Assembly (NCBI RefSeq): GCF_032598905.1
Contig: NZ_CP122458.1
Location: 8,705,001 to 8,769,000, forward strand
Source: Streptomyces sp. 11x1
Lineage (GTDB): Bacteria; Actinomycetota; Actinomycetes; Streptomycetales; Streptomycetaceae
Direction: 5' to 3'
DNA: 64,000 nt
Shown: positions 61,928-64,000 of the stretch, piece after piece
Numbering within the stretch: position 1 is the first letter of the stretch
How the letters are laid out: every line of letters starts with the position of its first letter
Notes under the pieces: model-generated
Told to the model about the DNA's origin: nothing
Databases searched by the model: none
What the model saw: the letters and a program-made list of their open reading frames with translations, nothing else
Position numbers and translations under genes: made by a program

Positions 61928-64000
61928 ATGAGCACGGAAGCGCGCCGCGCCTCCATTCCCCCACGCCCCCCGGCCCCACCCCGCCCCTCCATACCCCCGG
62001 GCCAGGACCCGTCGGCCCCGCCTCCGAGCGGCTCGACACCGAACGCCCCCGCACCGGACACCCCGACGGACTCCGTCGCCGGAGGTTCGCGATCGGTGCC
62101 GCCGCCTCGTCCCGACCGCGCGCCGTCCGCCACAGGCGGATCCGAAGTGCCACGCCGCCCACAGCGGCCGCCGACGGCAGGTGTGCCCGCGCGGCCCAGC
62201 ACCCCGCCCCGCCCGTCCTCGGTGCCCGCGTCGACGCCGGGCGCGGCCCGGGACGCACGGCACCCGGGTACGGTGGAGGGGCCGAACTCCGCCGGGAGCG
62301 GCCGGAGTTCCGGCAGTCAGGGCGAGCCCGGCCCCTCCCGTGCCCGAGGTTCCGGTCCGGCGGTCGGTCGCGCTTTTGGACGTGACTCGGGGCAGAGCGG
62401 CCACGGGCGTGGCCCCTTGCCCGCACGAGGCTCCGGTCAGCCGTTCGAGCAGAGCGCGGGGCCGGGTTCCGCCGTGGACGGTGGTGGTCCGCGCCGCACC
62501 GAACACCCGCGCTTCGCCGACTTCCGACGCACCGCGAACCAGAACGCCGGCTCCTCAGCCACGCCGCCCCCGCCTCCGGCGGCCTCGGCCCGTTTCCCGG
62601 ACACGCCTCCCAGGGCCTCGGCCCGCTTCCAGGACACCCCTTCGACGGAGGCCCCCGTCCCGGAGACCCCTCCCACGGTGCCGCCCCGCTCCCCGAACGA
62701 CCGACGAGCGGCCTGGACCCGTCACTTGAACACCCCGCCCTCCGCGACCCGTTTCCCGGAGAGCACCCCCTCAGCGTCCGCTCGCACCCCGGACGGCCCG
62801 GCCACCGCGTCCGCCCGCATCCCGGACGAGCCGTCGGCCGCCCGGCGCCCGGGTGACGCCCCGCCCCCGGCCTCGGCGCGCTTCCCCGACGCCCCGCCCG
62901 CCGGGCCCGCCACCGGGCGGCGTACGGCCACCTCCGCGCAGGCCCCGGGTGCCCGGACCGACTCGGGCGCGACCCTCGGCGACCGTGCGTCCCGGTCCGC
63001 CGGCCCGTCCGGGTCCACCGCCGACGGCGCGCCCCCTCGTCCCGCCAGGCCGGGCTCCGACGGCAGCTCGTCCCGCCCCGGCGACTCCGGCCCCCGCGAC
63101 TCGACCTCACGCCCGCAGGGACAGCCCTCGACGTCCGTGCCGCGCGACCGCGTACCGGCCCCCGGCGCCGCCGACCCGTCCTCGGCCCCACCCCTCCGGC
63201 GTCCGCTGCCTGAGGCGACCGGCCCCGAGGGGACGCCCAGGCCGCGCCCGCTCACCCCCGAGCGCCCCAGTGGCTGGCAGCCCCCGTCCAGCTCCTCGCG
63301 GCGGTCGGCCGAGGCCATCGACGGCGTGCTCGGAACGTCTCCCGCGCGGCCCTTCGTCACGTTCGCGCAGCCGGACACCTCTCCCTGGACGCCGCCCGAG
63401 CCGCAGGACGCGCGGCGCCGACCCCGCTCCACCAAGGCACGCGCGGCTGCCGTGGCCGTCTGCGTGGTGCTCGGCTTTGGGCTCATCGGCGGTGCGGCGG
63501 CCGGGAGTTGGCTCACCGGGGACTCCGGGGCGGACGATGCCCGCGACACCTTCGCCGCGGCCGGTGAGCTGTGGCACGGCGTACCCGTCGACGCGCTGTT
63601 CCCGCCCACCGTCCAGGGCGAGGGCGCCGGACCCGGTGGCACCGACCGCACCTGGACCCGGATCGCCGTCGCGCCCGACAGTGGCTGCGCCGACGCCTTC
63701 GACCCGCTGCTGCGCAAGGTCCTCGCCCCGGTCGGCTGTCTGCGGCTGCTGCGCGCCACCTACACCGACGCGACCCGCAGCAACGTCACCACGGTCGGCC
63801 TGCTGTTCACCAGGACGGACGCGGCCGCCATGACCGCACTCAGGGCCCGCTTCACCCAAGAAGGCCTCGACCGCCGCACCGACCTGATGCCCCGCCCGTA
63901 CGCCGCCGAGGGCACCGTCGCCGCCGGCTTCGGCGACGAGCAGCGTGCCTCGTGGACGATCTCCGTCCTCACCGACGTCCCGGTGGTCGTCTACGCCGTC
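61928..64000 (+). CDS. Proline-rich single-pass membrane protein, C-terminally incomplete
   Basis: From ATG 61928 the frame stays open for 691 codons to the window edge. The first about 500 residues are low-complexity and rich in Pro, Ser, Ala, Arg and Gly, with recurrent ASAR-(F/I/T)-PD-x-P units between about residues 215 and 325. A TM helix (KARAAAVAVCVVLGFGLIGGAAAGSWL, about 503-529) follows, then an extracellular domain with cysteines (DSGCADAF, PVGCLRLL). The orientation suggests a long disordered cytoplasmic tail. No family recognised. Confidence 0.8.
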   Translation, partial: MSTEARRASIPPRPPAPPRPSIPPGQDPSAPPPSGSTPNAPAPDTPTDSVAGGSRSVPPPRPDRAPSATGGSEVPRRPQRPPTAGVPARPSTPPRPSSVPASTPGAARDARHPGTVEGPNSAGSGRSSGSQGEPGPSRARGSGPAVGRAFGRDSGQSGHGRGPLPARGSGQPFEQSAGPGSAVDGGGPRRTEHPRFADFRRTANQNAGSSATPPPPPAASARFPDTPPRASARFQDTPSTEAPVPETPPTVPPRSPNDRRAAWTRHLNTPPSATRFPESTPSASARTPDGPATASARIPDEPSAARRPGDAPPPASARFPDAPPAGPATGRRTATSAQAPGARTDSGATLGDRASRSAGPSGSTADGAPPRPARPGSDGSSSRPGDSGPRDSTSRPQGQPSTSVPRDRVPAPGAADPSSAPPLRRPLPEATGPEGTPRPRPLTPERPSGWQPPSSSSRRSAEAIDGVLGTSPARPFVTFAQPDTSPWTPPEPQDARRRPRSTKARAAAVAVCVVLGFGLIGGAAAGSWLTGDSGADDARDTFAAAGELWHGVPVDALFPPTVQGEGAGPGGTDRTWTRIAVAPDSGCADAFDPLLRKVLAPVGCLRLLRATYTDATRSNVTTVGLLFTRTDAAAMTALRARFTQEGLDRRTDLMPRPYAAEGTVAAGFGDEQRASWTISVLTDVPVVVYAV

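Noticed and set aside
61710..63191. Minus-strand ORFs opposite the Pro-rich protein
   Set aside because: They are Arg/Gly-rich mirror frames; the plus frame has a clear TM helix and Cys-containing domain downstream and stays open to the window edge.

Overview
The window is high-GC actinobacterial chromosome, almost certainly Streptomyces. Third codon positions are strongly G/C, many genes start with GTG or TTG, and the gene content is typical: a Pup-proteasome locus, a twin-arginine translocase, a 'conservon' ending in a P450, GlnA4-type ethanolamine metabolism, and many regulators. No rRNA, tRNA or CRISPR array is visible.

Region 1 (1-18637) is the proteasome and Tat neighbourhood. It opens with the tail of a CBS-domain protein (probably a site-2 protease), TrmI, a secreted protein and a 3Fe-4S ferredoxin. 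The pupylation/proteasome genes follow: arc (ATPase), dop, pup, an endonuclease VII-like HNH gene, prcB and prcA. After a LacI regulator with a divergent MFS exporter come pafA, two FKBP prolyl isomerases, pafB-pafC, two small genes and tatA-tatC. PafA attaches Pup to proteins, Dop removes it, ARC unfolds the tagged proteins and PrcBA degrades them. PafB/PafC are WYL-domain regulators linked to the DNA-damage response in mycobacteria.

Region 2 (about 18638-23650) is an insertion hot spot between tatC and the helicase gene. A 2.08-kb IS630-type element has perfect 23-bp terminal inverted repeats, TA on both sides, and an unrelated five-TM membrane-protein gene inside it. Beside it lie remnants of IS5, IS701, IS3, IS110 and IS1380 transposases.

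Region 3 (23685-34341) holds a HelY/Ski2-like helicase, then an ATP-dependent urea degradation operon on the minus strand: two urea-amidolyase-associated proteins, urea carboxylase and allophanate hydrolase. A TetR regulator is divergent. A near-perfect palindrome upstream of this operon recurs upstream of an APC permease 10 kb away, suggesting one regulon.

Region 4 (34342-44860) contains conservon 9 (rarA-E: sensor kinase-like ATPase, roadblock protein, DUF742 protein, small GTPase, CYP157-type P450). rarC carries a TTA codon, a possible bldA checkpoint. An RluA-type pseudouridine synthase, a class I terpene synthase, the APC permease and an N-formylglutamate amidohydrolase-like gene follow.

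Region 5 (44861-52662) is mixed: a beta-lactamase-family remnant, an iron-boxed siderophore-interacting protein, a 5'-3' exonuclease, a glycine-betaine-binding-protein remnant, an XRE-cupin regulator, a BtuF-like protein, a TehA-type transporter with a divergent LysR regulator, and a large dispersed palindromic repeat.

Region 6 (52663-64000) is a gamma-glutamylation (ethanolamine-type) catabolic cluster: PuuD-like amidotransferase, ethanolamine-type permease, GntR regulator, GlnA4-like ligase, aldehyde dehydrogenase and SDR. Similar palindromes lie in both promoter regions. The window ends with a DUF2510 membrane protein, a PLP enzyme of the alanine racemase fold, and the start of a very proline-rich single-pass membrane protein that runs off the edge.
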